NCBI GenBank assembly: GCA_036501345.1
Contig: DASYAN010000091.1
Coordinates: forward strand, 1-11,943
Origin: DASYAN01 sp036501345
GTDB taxonomy: Bacteria > Chloroflexota > Ktedonobacteria > Ktedonobacterales > Ktedonobacteraceae
Direction of reading: 5' to 3'
DNA: 11,943 bases
Part shown: positions 1 to 7,036 of the stretch, piece by piece
Numbering within the stretch: the first letter of the stretch is position 1
Layout of the letters: each line of letters opens with the position of its first letter
Made by a program: the position numbers and the translations under genes
Notes under the pieces: model-generated
The model's input: only the letters and a program-made list of their open reading frames with translations
Databases searched by the model: none
What the model was told of the DNA's origin: nothing

Positions 1-131
1 TGAACATGCCACTTCTTGTGTTTCCTGAGCCAGGAACATATCGTTTTTGTCTTTACGTTGATGGCCAGGAAGTGGGAACATTTCCATTGGATGTTCAGAA
101 GATTGATAGTGGTGAGATTAGTAGTTCGTGA
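1..131 (+). CDS. C-terminal fragment of a small hypothetical protein (DUF6941-like)
   Basis: An open frame enters from the left edge (first full codon at base 3) and stops with TGA at 129-131, so only about 42 C-terminal residues are visible. They read as a beta-strand pattern: PLLVFPEPGTYRF, then LYVDGQEVGTFPLDV. The PGTYRF-x-LYVDGQ-x-x-x-x-FPL pattern resembles the C-terminal end of small DUF6941-type proteins, a family of unknown function; this assignment is from memory of the pattern and is tentative. The gene lies 32 bases upstream of the next gene on the same strand and probably heads the same operon. Nothing in the fragment indicates a catalytic role. Confidence 0.55.
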   Translation, partial: NMPLLVFPEPGTYRFCLYVDGQEVGTFPLDVQKIDSGEISSS

Positions 132-163
132 GTTCAGATTAATAGTAACTGTGAGGTAACGAG

Positions 164-682
164 ATGCTCGCTTTTGCAAATTCCTACACAAGTGGCGCGT
201 TGAATACTCAGTTTTCTGGTTCTGTAGTTGCAACTGCAGGGCCAAAAACACACGCAGCAACACCGAAGCCCACTCTAACAAGTGGCACCTTGCCTGAGAG
301 CTGGATACAGAGAGCATTAGATCAGCTTGATGATATTGCAAAACTCGGGCCAGACTGGGATTCGTACGGCGCCGATCCTCCATCTTCTCTGGCTATTACT
401 ATAGCATCAGAACTGCTTCTTATTGTCAATCAGAAATTTGGCAAGCTAGCCTACGAAGAATCACAGCCACAGATTGTAGCACCTCGTCCAGATGGCGGCA
501 TACAAATCGAGTGGGGTACACGGCCAGTTGAAATTGCAGTTCATGCTAATCCTTCAGGTAGCCTGGGCTATCTTTATATAAATCGGCAGGGCGATATCTC
601 TGAATATAAAGAAGTGTCAAGTGCTTCTTGGAGCGAAGTACTACAATTAATTGCTAAAGTGGTGTTTACTGTATCAAGATGA
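164..682 (+). CDS. Hypothetical protein with WDSYGA motif
   Basis: A 172-residue soluble protein with no membrane segment or signal peptide. ATG at 164 is preceded by GAGG at a suitable distance. The first 40 residues are Ser/Thr/Ala-rich and probably disordered. The conserved-looking core begins at LPESWIQRALDQL (about residue 44), followed by LGPDWDSYGADPPSSLAI (about 61-78) and VAPRPDGGIQIEWG (about 106-119). The combination of a WDSYGA-x-P helix region with a P-x-PDGG-x-x-x-EW strand pair is a pattern I recognise in a widespread family of uncharacterised bacterial proteins, usually beside a protein like the next one here. Its stop codon overlaps the next start (ATGA, 679-682), which implies translational coupling. 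No function can be given. Confidence 0.85.
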   Translation: MLAFANSYTSGALNTQFSGSVVATAGPKTHAATPKPTLTSGTLPESWIQRALDQLDDIAKLGPDWDSYGADPPSSLAITIASELLLIVNQKFGKLAYEESQPQIVAPRPDGGIQIEWGTRPVEIAVHANPSGSLGYLYINRQGDISEYKEVSSASWSEVLQLIAKVVFTVSR

Positions 683-1071
683 ATAAGGAACAAGAAATTG
701 ACGTCGATCAGATTAGCGATGATGATCTTCTCTATCGACGTTTTCATCCTATCTCCCTTCGGCGTGATGGAAGTATCACCTATGCAGCGTACATGCGACC
801 TAAGACAACCATACCCGATCCTGAAATCTCTGTAAACCTAGCAATAAAAACGACTCCAGAGGAGACGTTAGCGGCAGCTTCACCTATATTCGGACTAGGT
901 ATGCTCAAAGTGGGTGACATCAGAAGAATGGGTTTTACGGTACGCTACAGCCCCAGCCGAGGAAACAAAGCACACTGTATTATTGAAGGTGCAAAAACCG
1001 AAAAGGATTGCCATCTCCTAGCTGAAATAACCCAAGTACATACTTTTCCACCGAGTAGATCAAACACATAG
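679..1071 (+). CDS. Hypothetical protein with DDLLYRR motif
   Basis: A 130-residue soluble protein whose ATG overlaps the stop of the preceding gene, so the two are very likely co-translated. It begins with an acidic stretch (IDVDQISDDDLLYRR, about residues 7-21), then ISLRRDGSITYAAY, then EISVNLAIKTTPEETLAAAS and a basic RRMGFTVRYSPSRGNKAHCIIEG segment before a short tail. The order LYRR, DGSI-x-x-A, SV, TTPEE, NKAH-x-x-I-x-G matches an uncharacterised family that I recall as the partner of WDSYGA proteins. The paired conservation suggests the two act together, but the role is unknown. The gene ends convergently, 109 bases from the end of cobN. Confidence 0.82.
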   Translation: MNKEQEIDVDQISDDDLLYRRFHPISLRRDGSITYAAYMRPKTTIPDPEISVNLAIKTTPEETLAAASPIFGLGMLKVGDIRRMGFTVRYSPSRGNKAHCIIEGAKTEKDCHLLAEITQVHTFPPSRSNT

Positions 1072-1105
1072 CTTTTATCGTATTTTTGTGGTCTATGTGG
1101 CTGGC

Positions 1106-1145
1106 AATAATTTAATTACGTTTTCCCGTAAATTTTAGAATTATT
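1106..1145. terminator. AT-rich inverted repeat between convergent genes
   Basis: AATAATT (1106-1112) is mirrored by AATTATT (1139-1145), with an inner partial pairing of TTACG with CGTAA. It sits between the end of the DDLLYRR gene and the end of cobN, where a bidirectional terminator would be expected. The stem is AT-rich and interrupted, and neither side has a convincing run of T, so this is only a weak candidate. I see no better terminator in the 109-base gap. Confidence 0.25.
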
Positions 1146-1180
1146 CTGGTGCAATTTGTACTATGATAGTCTGCTAATCT

Positions 1181-4100
1181 TCAATAGCCTTCATTCTCGC
1201 TTCTACCCTCAATATCAGCCTCAGCACTCAGCAATACGTCTCGTAACTCATCCAATAATGCAGGGTCCGGCGACTCCCATAAGCTGCGCTCGTGAGCCTC
1301 AAACAAGCGTGTGACAATGTCACGCAACGCCCAGGGATTGCTCTTACGTAGAAATTGCTGCGTCTGCTCTTCCAGCGCATAGGCACGTGATACCTGCTCA
1401 TACATCCAATCCTCCATTACTTCGGAAGTGGCATCGTAACCGAAGAGATAATCCATCGTCGCAGTCAGTTCCAGACCACCTTTGTAGCCGTGCTGACGCA
1501 TTGCAGCCAACCATTTGGGGTTGATGACACGTGAACGGAAGACTCGGAGCGTCTCTTCCTTTAGATCAAGCATACGGACACGCTCAGAATCGGCACTATC
1601 GCCAATATAACGGCGCGGGGCCTTGCCACTTAATGCGTGAATGGTTGCGATCATGCCGCCATGAAACTGCAAGTAATCATCAGAATCGAACAGATCATGC
1701 TCGCGATTATCCTGGTTTTTGGCTGCAATCGTGACACGAGTAAGTACGTTGCGAAAGGCCAAACGAGCATCACTGCCAAATGTTGCGCGAGTGTAGGCAT
1801 AGCCGCCCCAATTGACATAGGCTTCGGCAAAATCGGCGGTGTTTTGCCAGTTGCGCTCGTCAATTAAGGGTAAGATGCCAGCACCATAGGCACCGGGTTT
1901 GGAACCAAAGATGCGATAAGACGCCCGCTCAGTACTTGTAGCTGTCTCCTGTCCCGCCTCTGTGTATCGCTGTATATCAGCTTGAATGTGTCGCCGGATA
2001 AAGTTTTGCTCCAGCGGTTCATCGAGGTCCGCCACCAGATGGACTGCTTCATCGAGCATGTTGATGAGATGAGGAAAGGCATCACGAAAGAAACCGGAGA
2101 TGCGGCAAATCACATCAATACGCGGTCGACCCAGTTCTTGCAGGGGAATGGCTTCAATGCCAGTCAAGCGCCGATTCTCTCGATGCCATTGCGGACGCAC
2201 ACCCAGCAGCGCAAAGACTTGCGCAATATCATCTCCTTGCGTGCGCAATGCACTGGTTCCCCAGATACTCAGGCCCACGCTTTCAGGATAGCGCCCCGTC
2301 TCGTTCAGATAGCGATCAACCAGCGTCTTCGCTAGCTGTGTACCGACTTCCCAAGCGGATTGACTTGGTAAGGCTCTGGGGTCCAGGCTGTAAAAATTTC
2401 GTCCGGTAGGAAGAACATGTACCATCCCACGCGTTGGTGAGCCACTTGGACCCGCCGGAATGTACTGCCCACTTAACGCTTGCAATATATTGTGCACCTC
2501 GTCGCCTGTATGTGACAGACGCGGCATGATTTCAGTGCAGACAAAGGTTAATATATCGCGTATCTCAGAGACATCTCCAGAGGCTGTAGATAATTGTGTC
2601 TGTAAAATATCCTCAACTGCTATGGCGTCGAAGTCTCTCTCCTGCAAATTTGCAAGCAAATGATGGCAATATACCTCAATAGTTTCTATGGCATCAGATG
2701 CACTTATCAATTCCTTGGCAGGTGTGTGGCTTTCACTTTCGTTGACTGGATGCAGCCAGACAAGTTGTTGCTGCTCCCGGGCTGTGAGGCGGCGTCCTGG
2801 TGCATCGAGTAACGATGAGAATGAGAGATTGCACGCTCTAGCGACGGCTTCGCGAATACTGGGTGTACCAAGGTTGGGCAGGCGGCTGAGGCTGAAGAGT
2901 AGATCGGTCAATTGCTCGTGTAAGGGGAGCTGGCCCAGGATGTGGAGTCCGCCACGAATTTGTGCGCCAGTTAATTCACACAGATACCCATCGATGTCTT
3001 CCAGCAGGTGGGCAAAGTCTTTTCCGCGCATCTCGCTCAGCGTGACAGGAGTACCATGCTCCGTTAGCGTTTCGTCCCATTCATGAGCATGCTCATCATG
3101 ATCGTGATCGTGCTTATGTTCATGCTTGTGATCATCATGTCCGTGTTCGTGCTCGTAATGATCATGTTCATGTTCGTGTTCATCGTGATCGTGATGGGCC
3201 ATGGCCCTCAAGTCGGCATCGAGATGTGCTTTGACCATGATGTCCCAGATTTGGCGTTGCAATGCAGGTAATTTGCTTGGGTCGAGGGCTTCGACTTGAT
3301 AATATTCATCAACCATCTGTGCTAGTTCTGCCAGTTCTCCATAAGCGCCCGCGCTGGTCATAGGCGGAACTAGATGATCAACGATGACGGCATGAGTGCG
3401 CCGTTTGGCCTGCACCCCTTCACCAGGATTGTTGATAATGAAGGGGTAGATCATGGGCAAATCGGCAAGCAACTGGTCTGGATAGCAATTCTCGGAGAGG
3501 CCCACGCTTTTGCCAGGCAACCATTCCAATGTACCATGCTTCCCCAAGTGGATAATCGCATCGGCATTCCAGCCCTGCGGGTCGCGTAGCCAGCGATAGA
3601 GGGCATGGTAGTTATGTGTCGGAGACAAGTCAGGAACGTGATAGATAGCATTTGGGTCCATACCATAACCTCGCGGAGGTTGCAGTGCTACGAAGACATT
3701 GCCAAGGACTAGTCCAGCGAGTGCAATCGCGTTGTTATGCACATATGCCTCGCCCGGCGGTAATCCCCAACGATTCTGTATTCCTTGCTGATTGTGTATG
3801 GGCAAATCGGCGAACCAGCGTGCGTATAGCTTATCCGATACGTGTGCAGCAGCCTGAGCCAGTTGTTCCTCGGTGAGCAGCTCTGTATCATACGAGCAGC
3901 GATCAATGAGAGTATGAATCAGTTCATCGCCACTCTCTGGAAGATCTTCAATATGATAGTCGGCTGCGCTCATCGCTTTTAATAGATACAGCAGCGAGGC
4001 AGGTGCATCAAGTCCTACAGCATTGCCAATACGAGCAGCCTTGCCTGGCGAGTTGGTCAGGACAATGGCAATACGTTTCTCAGCATTTGGCTTATAGCGT

Positions 4101-5404
4101 AAGGTAGCAAAGCGCAGTGCCAGATCAACAACACGCTCAATGCGCTCTTGAACGGGACAGTAGCGGACTATACGAGTCGTGGAATGCATTGGCGAGTCGG
4201 TAGATGCAACAAGCTCGTTTGTTTCCTGCTGTTTTTGCTGCTTAGTGCCCGCCATTTGATCTATCGTCTCCTTAAAGGAGATTGGCACAGTAATGATACG
4301 TCCATCAAACTCTGGCAAAGCAACGTTCATAGCCGTATCAAGAGGCGACAGACCGCGTGCAGAGAGTTCCCACTGCGCGTGACTGCTGCCAGCCACAATA
4401 GCTTGAAGAATGGAAACATTGAGCGAGACAAAACTAGAGGCATCCCACATGCCATCCTGCGTGTTATGAGGGGCAATACCGCCCAAAGCAAAACTCATAG
4501 TGGTAATAATAGCATCCACCGTCGTTTGCCCCTGCTCATTAACAAAATAGGTCAACGCAGTGGGAAGGGTATGCGCAGTGTTTCCATGAATGCCCGATTT
4601 ATCGGGTGAGAAGGTAGGGACCCGATTTACCGTGTGCCCTCCGGGTATCGCGTCCGTGGGGGTGGGGTGGGATTGCTCGCTATTGGTAGCATCACGCCCA
4701 TGGCTCTCGCTTTCGTCGATCTCCTTGAGCGATTGGGCAAAAACCGGAAGGACATTGGCTTCATGCGCCTCAATGGCATGTATCAAACTATCCACAAAAT
4801 CTGTGTTGCCTGAGAGGTAATGTGCTCGATAAAATAAAATGCCGATAGTCGGGCGGCTCGGCCTGTGCTGTGAGCGCAATTCTGTTAGATTGATCCCATA
4901 CCGACCGGGGTAATACACACCATGGCGTGGTTGTGGTACAGGCGGATCGAAGCCAAAACCGGTCGTCAGCAAGTGATCGCTGAGGAAGCGTAGGCAGTGT
5001 TCATAGTTCGCTACACCGCCTGATTGTAGATAGGCCAGAGCTTCATGGGCAACGGGCACACCAACGGTTGAGGATGCCATTAATTCGGGATCGAGAGTAT
5101 CAGTACCGGGTAGACAGACCAGCCATTTCTTTTCCTGTTGCGCCCAGGTAATCAGACGCTCTATGCCGTAGGCGAAGCTCGCACGCCCCCCTAGCAGCCG
5201 GACAATCACCATCTCCACCTGCGGCAGCATAAGATTCAGAAAGGTATCAATATCGTCCTCGGTTTGTAAATGTGCCGGATTTGCTACTCGTAGCTCTGGA
5301 AAATCTGCGGGAAGGCGTGCTATCACGGCATGTAGGGTTAGCAAATCGGTGTCGGCATGAGAGAGAAAGAGCATAGCAGGACGTGTTATTTCTTGTGGAG
5401 GCAT
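1181..5404 (-). CDS. cobN: Cobaltochelatase large subunit CobN
   Basis: A 1407-residue protein of the CobN/BchH/ChlH chelatase large-subunit family, at the upper end of the CobN length range. CobN inserts cobalt into hydrogenobyrinic acid a,c-diamide in the late (aerobic-type) corrin pathway, with an ATPase pair (CobS/CobT or ChlI/ChlD-like) that is not in this window. Diagnostic stretches include YYPGRYG (about 164-170), IIHLGKHGTLEWLPGK (617-632), INNPGEGVQAKRRTHAVIVDHL (about 657-678), TGRNFYSLDPRALPS, SVGLSIWGTSALRTQGDD, FGSKPGAYGAGILP and the C-terminal NPWALRDI. GRNFYSLDPRALPS favours CobN over the Mg chelatase subunit BchH. Two insertions stand out: a polar linker at about 224-280 and a histidine-rich block at 737-774. 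The start overlaps the cobO stop (TAATG), with AAGGGG upstream, indicating coupling. Expression should follow the B12 riboswitch ahead of cobO. Confidence 0.96.
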   Translation of the reverse strand: MPPQEITRPAMLFLSHADTDLLTLHAVIARLPADFPELRVANPAHLQTEDDIDTFLNLMLPQVEMVIVRLLGGRASFAYGIERLITWAQQEKKWLVCLPGTDTLDPELMASSTVGVPVAHEALAYLQSGGVANYEHCLRFLSDHLLTTGFGFDPPVPQPRHGVYYPGRYGINLTELRSQHRPSRPTIGILFYRAHYLSGNTDFVDSLIHAIEAHEANVLPVFAQSLKEIDESESHGRDATNSEQSHPTPTDAIPGGHTVNRVPTFSPDKSGIHGNTAHTLPTALTYFVNEQGQTTVDAIITTMSFALGGIAPHNTQDGMWDASSFVSLNVSILQAIVAGSSHAQWELSARGLSPLDTAMNVALPEFDGRIITVPISFKETIDQMAGTKQQKQQETNELVASTDSPMHSTTRIVRYCPVQERIERVVDLALRFATLRYKPNAEKRIAIVLTNSPGKAARIGNAVGLDAPASLLYLLKAMSAADYHIEDLPESGDELIHTLIDRCSYDTELLTEEQLAQAAAHVSDKLYARWFADLPIHNQQGIQNRWGLPPGEAYVHNNAIALAGLVLGNVFVALQPPRGYGMDPNAIYHVPDLSPTHNYHALYRWLRDPQGWNADAIIHLGKHGTLEWLPGKSVGLSENCYPDQLLADLPMIYPFIINNPGEGVQAKRRTHAVIVDHLVPPMTSAGAYGELAELAQMVDEYYQVEALDPSKLPALQRQIWDIMVKAHLDADLRAMAHHDHDEHEHEHDHYEHEHGHDDHKHEHKHDHDHDEHAHEWDETLTEHGTPVTLSEMRGKDFAHLLEDIDGYLCELTGAQIRGGLHILGQLPLHEQLTDLLFSLSRLPNLGTPSIREAVARACNLSFSSLLDAPGRRLTAREQQQLVWLHPVNESESHTPAKELISASDAIETIEVYCHHLLANLQERDFDAIAVEDILQTQLSTASGDVSEIRDILTFVCTEIMPRLSHTGDEVHNILQALSGQYIPAGPSGSPTRGMVHVLPTGRNFYSLDPRALPSQSAWEVGTQLAKTLVDRYLNETGRYPESVGLSIWGTSALRTQGDDIAQVFALLGVRPQWHRENRRLTGIEAIPLQELGRPRIDVICRISGFFRDAFPHLINMLDEAVHLVADLDEPLEQNFIRRHIQADIQRYTEAGQETATSTERASYRIFGSKPGAYGAGILPLIDERNWQNTADFAEAYVNWGGYAYTRATFGSDARLAFRNVLTRVTIAAKNQDNREHDLFDSDDYLQFHGGMIATIHALSGKAPRRYIGDSADSERVRMLDLKEETLRVFRSRVINPKWLAAMRQHGYKGGLELTATMDYLFGYDATSEVMEDWMYEQVSRAYALEEQTQQFLRKSNPWALRDIVTRLFEAHERSLWESPDPALLDELRDVLLSAEADIEGRSENEGY
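3083..3196 (-). repeat. Histidine-rich insert within cobN (residues 737-774)
   Basis: The segment encodes 18 histidines in 38 residues, alternating mainly with Asp, Glu and Lys (for example HDEHEHEHDH). At the DNA level it is a run of degenerate CAT/CAC alternation with GAT/GAA/GAG. It lies in a flexible spot between the LAELAQMVDEYYQ region and the later LHILGQLP region of CobN, well away from the conserved motifs. Such stretches commonly bind divalent metals in nickel and cobalt chaperones and in some chelatases, so a cobalt-binding or storage role is a plausible inference, not shown by the sequence. Confidence 0.9.
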
Positions 5405-6054
5405 TAAAATTCAATCCCCTTCTGTGCTCGCACGCCTTGCAACTTATACGGATGCTTGATCTCACGCATCTCGGTTGCTAAATCTGCATAGGCAATCAAT
5501 TCTTCAGGAGCATCGCGTCCGGTAATGACCACATGCATCTGAGGGTTGCGCTGACGCAAGGTATTGAGAACGTCTTCTATCTCAAGCCAGCCATACTTGA
5601 GAGCATAAGTAATCTCGTCCAGGATCACAACATCATAGAGACCACTCTCAATCTTTTCGCGGCACTGCTGCCAACAAGCCTGAGCAAGCGCACGATCCTG
5701 TTCAATATTCTCACTCATCCAGGTAAACCCTTGCCCAAGCGGAGTTATTTCAACTCCCATGCGTTGAGCCGCACGAATCTCGCCCCATTTGCCTGTCTTT
5801 GCCTTTAAGAACTGCAGCATAACTACACGAAAATCCTGTCCCCAGCAGCGCATTAGCAAACCCAGTGCAGCTGTAGTCTTCCCCTTGCCATTCCCAGTAT
5901 TGACAATAACTAGCCCTTTGCGTCCAGCTTTGCCGCGTGCACGTGCATCCGCCTGCTCTTGGCGCTTACGTGCACGCCCTTCTTCGCTCAGCTCATCGAT
6001 CTCTTCCTCGGAGGTAAGTGGTACAGCATTTATTATTGAAGAATCTTCGTGCAT
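5404..6054 (-). CDS. cobO: Cob(I)yrinic acid a,c-diamide adenosyltransferase
   Basis: A 216-residue CobA/CobO-type ATP:corrinoid adenosyltransferase that attaches the 5'-deoxyadenosyl group to the cobalt of cobyrinic acid a,c-diamide (and of other corrinoids in salvage). The P-loop reads NTGNGKGKTTAALG (about residues 52-65), the family form that binds ATP in reversed orientation. Further signatures are VVMLQFLKAKTGKWGE (about 77-92), VVILDEITYALKYGWL (142-157, with the Walker-B-like LDE) and VVITGRDAPEELIAYADLATEM near the end. The charged N-terminus before residue 46 (EEEIDELSEEGRARKRQEQ) is typical of CobO. ATG at 6054 is preceded by GGAGAG about 7 bases upstream. It is the first gene of the cobO-cobN operon and directly follows a B12 riboswitch and terminator. 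Cobalt chelation and adenosylation are adjacent pathway stages. Confidence 0.96.
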   Translation of the reverse strand: MHEDSSIINAVPLTSEEEIDELSEEGRARKRQEQADARARGKAGRKGLVIVNTGNGKGKTTAALGLLMRCWGQDFRVVMLQFLKAKTGKWGEIRAAQRMGVEITPLGQGFTWMSENIEQDRALAQACWQQCREKIESGLYDVVILDEITYALKYGWLEIEDVLNTLRQRNPQMHVVITGRDAPEELIAYADLATEMREIKHPYKLQGVRAQKGIEF

Positions 6055-6074
6055 AGTATCTCTCCTCAGTCAAC

Positions 6075-6105
6075 AAAAAAGGATTGGCCCTGCCCAAGCC
6101 AATCC
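6075..6105 (-). terminator. Riboswitch-controlled intrinsic terminator before cobO
   Basis: On the minus strand GGATTGGC (6105-6098) pairs perfectly with GCCAATCC (6088-6081) around a 9-base loop and is followed at once by six T residues (6080-6075). It lies after the cobalamin aptamer and about 20 bases before the cobO start, exactly where an expression platform is expected. When B12 is bound, transcription should stop here. An imperfect hairpin just upstream (6150-6116, built around CACTA/TAGTG) could take part in the alternative fold. Confidence 0.85.
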
Positions 6106-6154
6106 GCTAGAAGAAGCGCCAGAACGCACTATTTTAGTGTCGCTGGTGCCTTTA

Positions 6155-6300
6155 CACGCGAAGGCCCATAGCATCCTGCCGCTAGTGGGCGATCTGGCTT
6201 CACGTTGTTCCCGCAATGATTACATGACAGTGCGGGAACACAAGTGATTACAGTTGCGGGACAGCGTCGGAATCTCACCGAACTTCTCCCAACTACAGCA
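6155..6300 (-). promoter_or_regulatory. Cobalamin (adenosylcobalamin) riboswitch aptamer
   Basis: On the minus strand the leader contains the conserved cobalamin aptamer core: GGTGAGATTCCGACGCTGTC continuing into CCGCAACTGTAAT (about 6279-6247), then a peripheral arm with a perfect 10-bp stem TGTTCCCGCA/TGCGGGAACA (6240-6231 with 6215-6206), then the B12-box-like GAAGCCAGATCGCCC (about 6200-6186). After this comes a stem-loop GCCCACTAGC/GCTATGGGC (6190-6164) with loop GGCAGGAT, in the position of the regulatory stem-loop that contacts the aptamer. The outer boundaries are approximate because I did not resolve the closing P1 stem. It sits upstream of cobO-cobN and should repress them by transcription termination when B12 is plentiful. 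Confidence 0.9.
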
Positions 6301-6347
6301 GATTATTTCTATTTGTTTTGTTGCGACAAGTTTCGCACACTCATAGT

Positions 6348-6375
6348 ATAGTAGGTGGTGGGTACCAAATGTCAA
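6348..6375 (-). promoter_or_regulatory. Probable sigma70-type promoter for the cobO-cobN leader
   Basis: On the minus strand a perfect -35 box TTGACA (6375-6370) is followed after 16 bases by TACTAT (6353-6348). An alternative -10, TATACT (6350-6345), would give a 19-base spacer. Transcription would start near 6340, leaving a leader of about 285 bases that contains the riboswitch and terminator. A small hairpin TGCGA/TCGCA (6337-6322) falls at the predicted 5' end of the RNA. The placement immediately upstream of the aptamer supports the call. Confidence 0.6.
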
Positions 6376-6620
6376 GGAAAGAAATCACCGTTTGCTGCGA
6401 GGCAGGTTATCAGCTGCTTGGAAATATTGCGAACGAGGCTCACAATGCTCTATCAGAGTCAGCTTTCACTGACCAAGAGGCGCATTTCATAACTGAGAAA
6501 TTGCTGAGGCTCTCCCCTCCTCCTCACTTGCCCTTTTTTCTCCAGAAGTTGTCCTCTTTTACCTCAAGTTGTCCCTTTTTGTCCCTAGAAAAAACCTCTT
6601 CTTTTAGGTATCCTTGGTAG
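6369..6620 (+). CDS. Doubtful small ORF divergent from cobO
   Basis: ATG at 6369, with GGTGG a few bases upstream, opens an 83-codon frame. The first 45 or so residues (MSRKEITVCCEAGYQLLGNI, then ANEAHNALSESAFTDQEAHF) look like a helical protein. After LLRLSPPP the translation becomes low-complexity Ser/Phe/Pro, derived from a T/C-rich stretch that is probably non-coding. I do not recognise a family. The start codon lies beside the -35 box of the opposing cobO promoter. It could be a real short gene, the remnant of a longer one, or chance. Confidence 0.22.
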   Translation: MSRKEITVCCEAGYQLLGNIANEAHNALSESAFTDQEAHFITEKLLRLSPPPHLPFFLQKLSSFTSSCPFLSLEKTSSFRYPW

Positions 6621-6717
6621 AGAAGAGAAGTTGTGAAGGAATGAGTGGGCCTTTCTCTGAGCTAGACACCACGCATGGACCTTCACCAATTATTATCAAA
6701 GAAAAGAGGAATAATTC
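6525..6717 (+). other. T/C-rich intergenic stretch with short repeats
   Basis: This part of the gap between the cobO promoter and the next membrane protein gene has no convincing gene. It contains AAGTTGTCC twice (6546-6554 and 6566-6574, exactly 20 bases apart), a further TTTTGTCCC (6577-6585), and the 19-base motif TGTCCCTTTTTGTCCCTAG at 6570-6588. That motif matches an arm of the inverted repeat at 7900-7985 at 16 of 19 positions. The stretch should also contain the promoter of the 6718 gene, but I see no clear -35/-10 pair. Confidence 0.5.
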
Positions 6718-7020
6718 ATGCACAATGCTCGTACCCCTTTACCACCAGGAGCCATCTTCAGCTCTCTTATACCCTTTCTAGTCTTTGGTTTACTCCTTGT
6801 AGTCTTTTCGACCTACATGTTGTGGCGTATCTTCAAGAAAACAGGCCAGCATGGAGCTCTGAGCTTACTTGTACTAATACCTGGTATCGGCTTATACCTG
6901 GTATTGGCTATGTTGGCCTTTGGCAAATGGCCCTCCAAGACTGAGGAGGAACAGTACCATATGAGCCATGGTGTCATGCCACCAACTCCGGCAACACAGG
7001 GCTACCCACCACAGAGATAG
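6718..7020 (+). CDS. Small membrane protein with two transmembrane segments
   Basis: A 100-residue protein, ATG preceded by AGAGGA about 8 bases upstream. Two hydrophobic segments are evident: about residues 13-36 (FSSLIPFLVFGLLLVVFSTYML) and about 46-68 (ALSLLVLIPGIGLYLVLAMLAF), separated by a short basic loop (RIFKKTGQHG). The tail after GKWPSK is polar and ends in a Pro/Gln/Tyr-rich sequence (PPTPATQGYPPQR). No family is recognised; the layout resembles short conserved membrane proteins sometimes found beside Yip1-type proteins. The following gene starts 16 bases after the stop and likewise has a Pro/Tyr/Gln-rich cytoplasmic part, so the two probably form an operon and may act together in the membrane. 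Confidence 0.75.
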   Translation: MHNARTPLPPGAIFSSLIPFLVFGLLLVVFSTYMLWRIFKKTGQHGALSLLVLIPGIGLYLVLAMLAFGKWPSKTEEEQYHMSHGVMPPTPATQGYPPQR

Positions 7021-7036
7021 ATTAAGGAGCATTCCC

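Noticed and set aside
3083..3271. A plus-strand frame of 62 codons with an extremely hydrophobic, Met/Val/Ile-rich product, looking like a membrane peptide.
   Set aside because: It is the complement of the histidine-rich tract of cobN: CAT/CAC codons read backwards give ATG/GTG. It has no independent support.
4148..4609. A 153-codon plus-strand frame inside cobN.
   Set aside because: It lies fully antisense to conserved cobN coding sequence, and its product is basic and low in recognisable structure.
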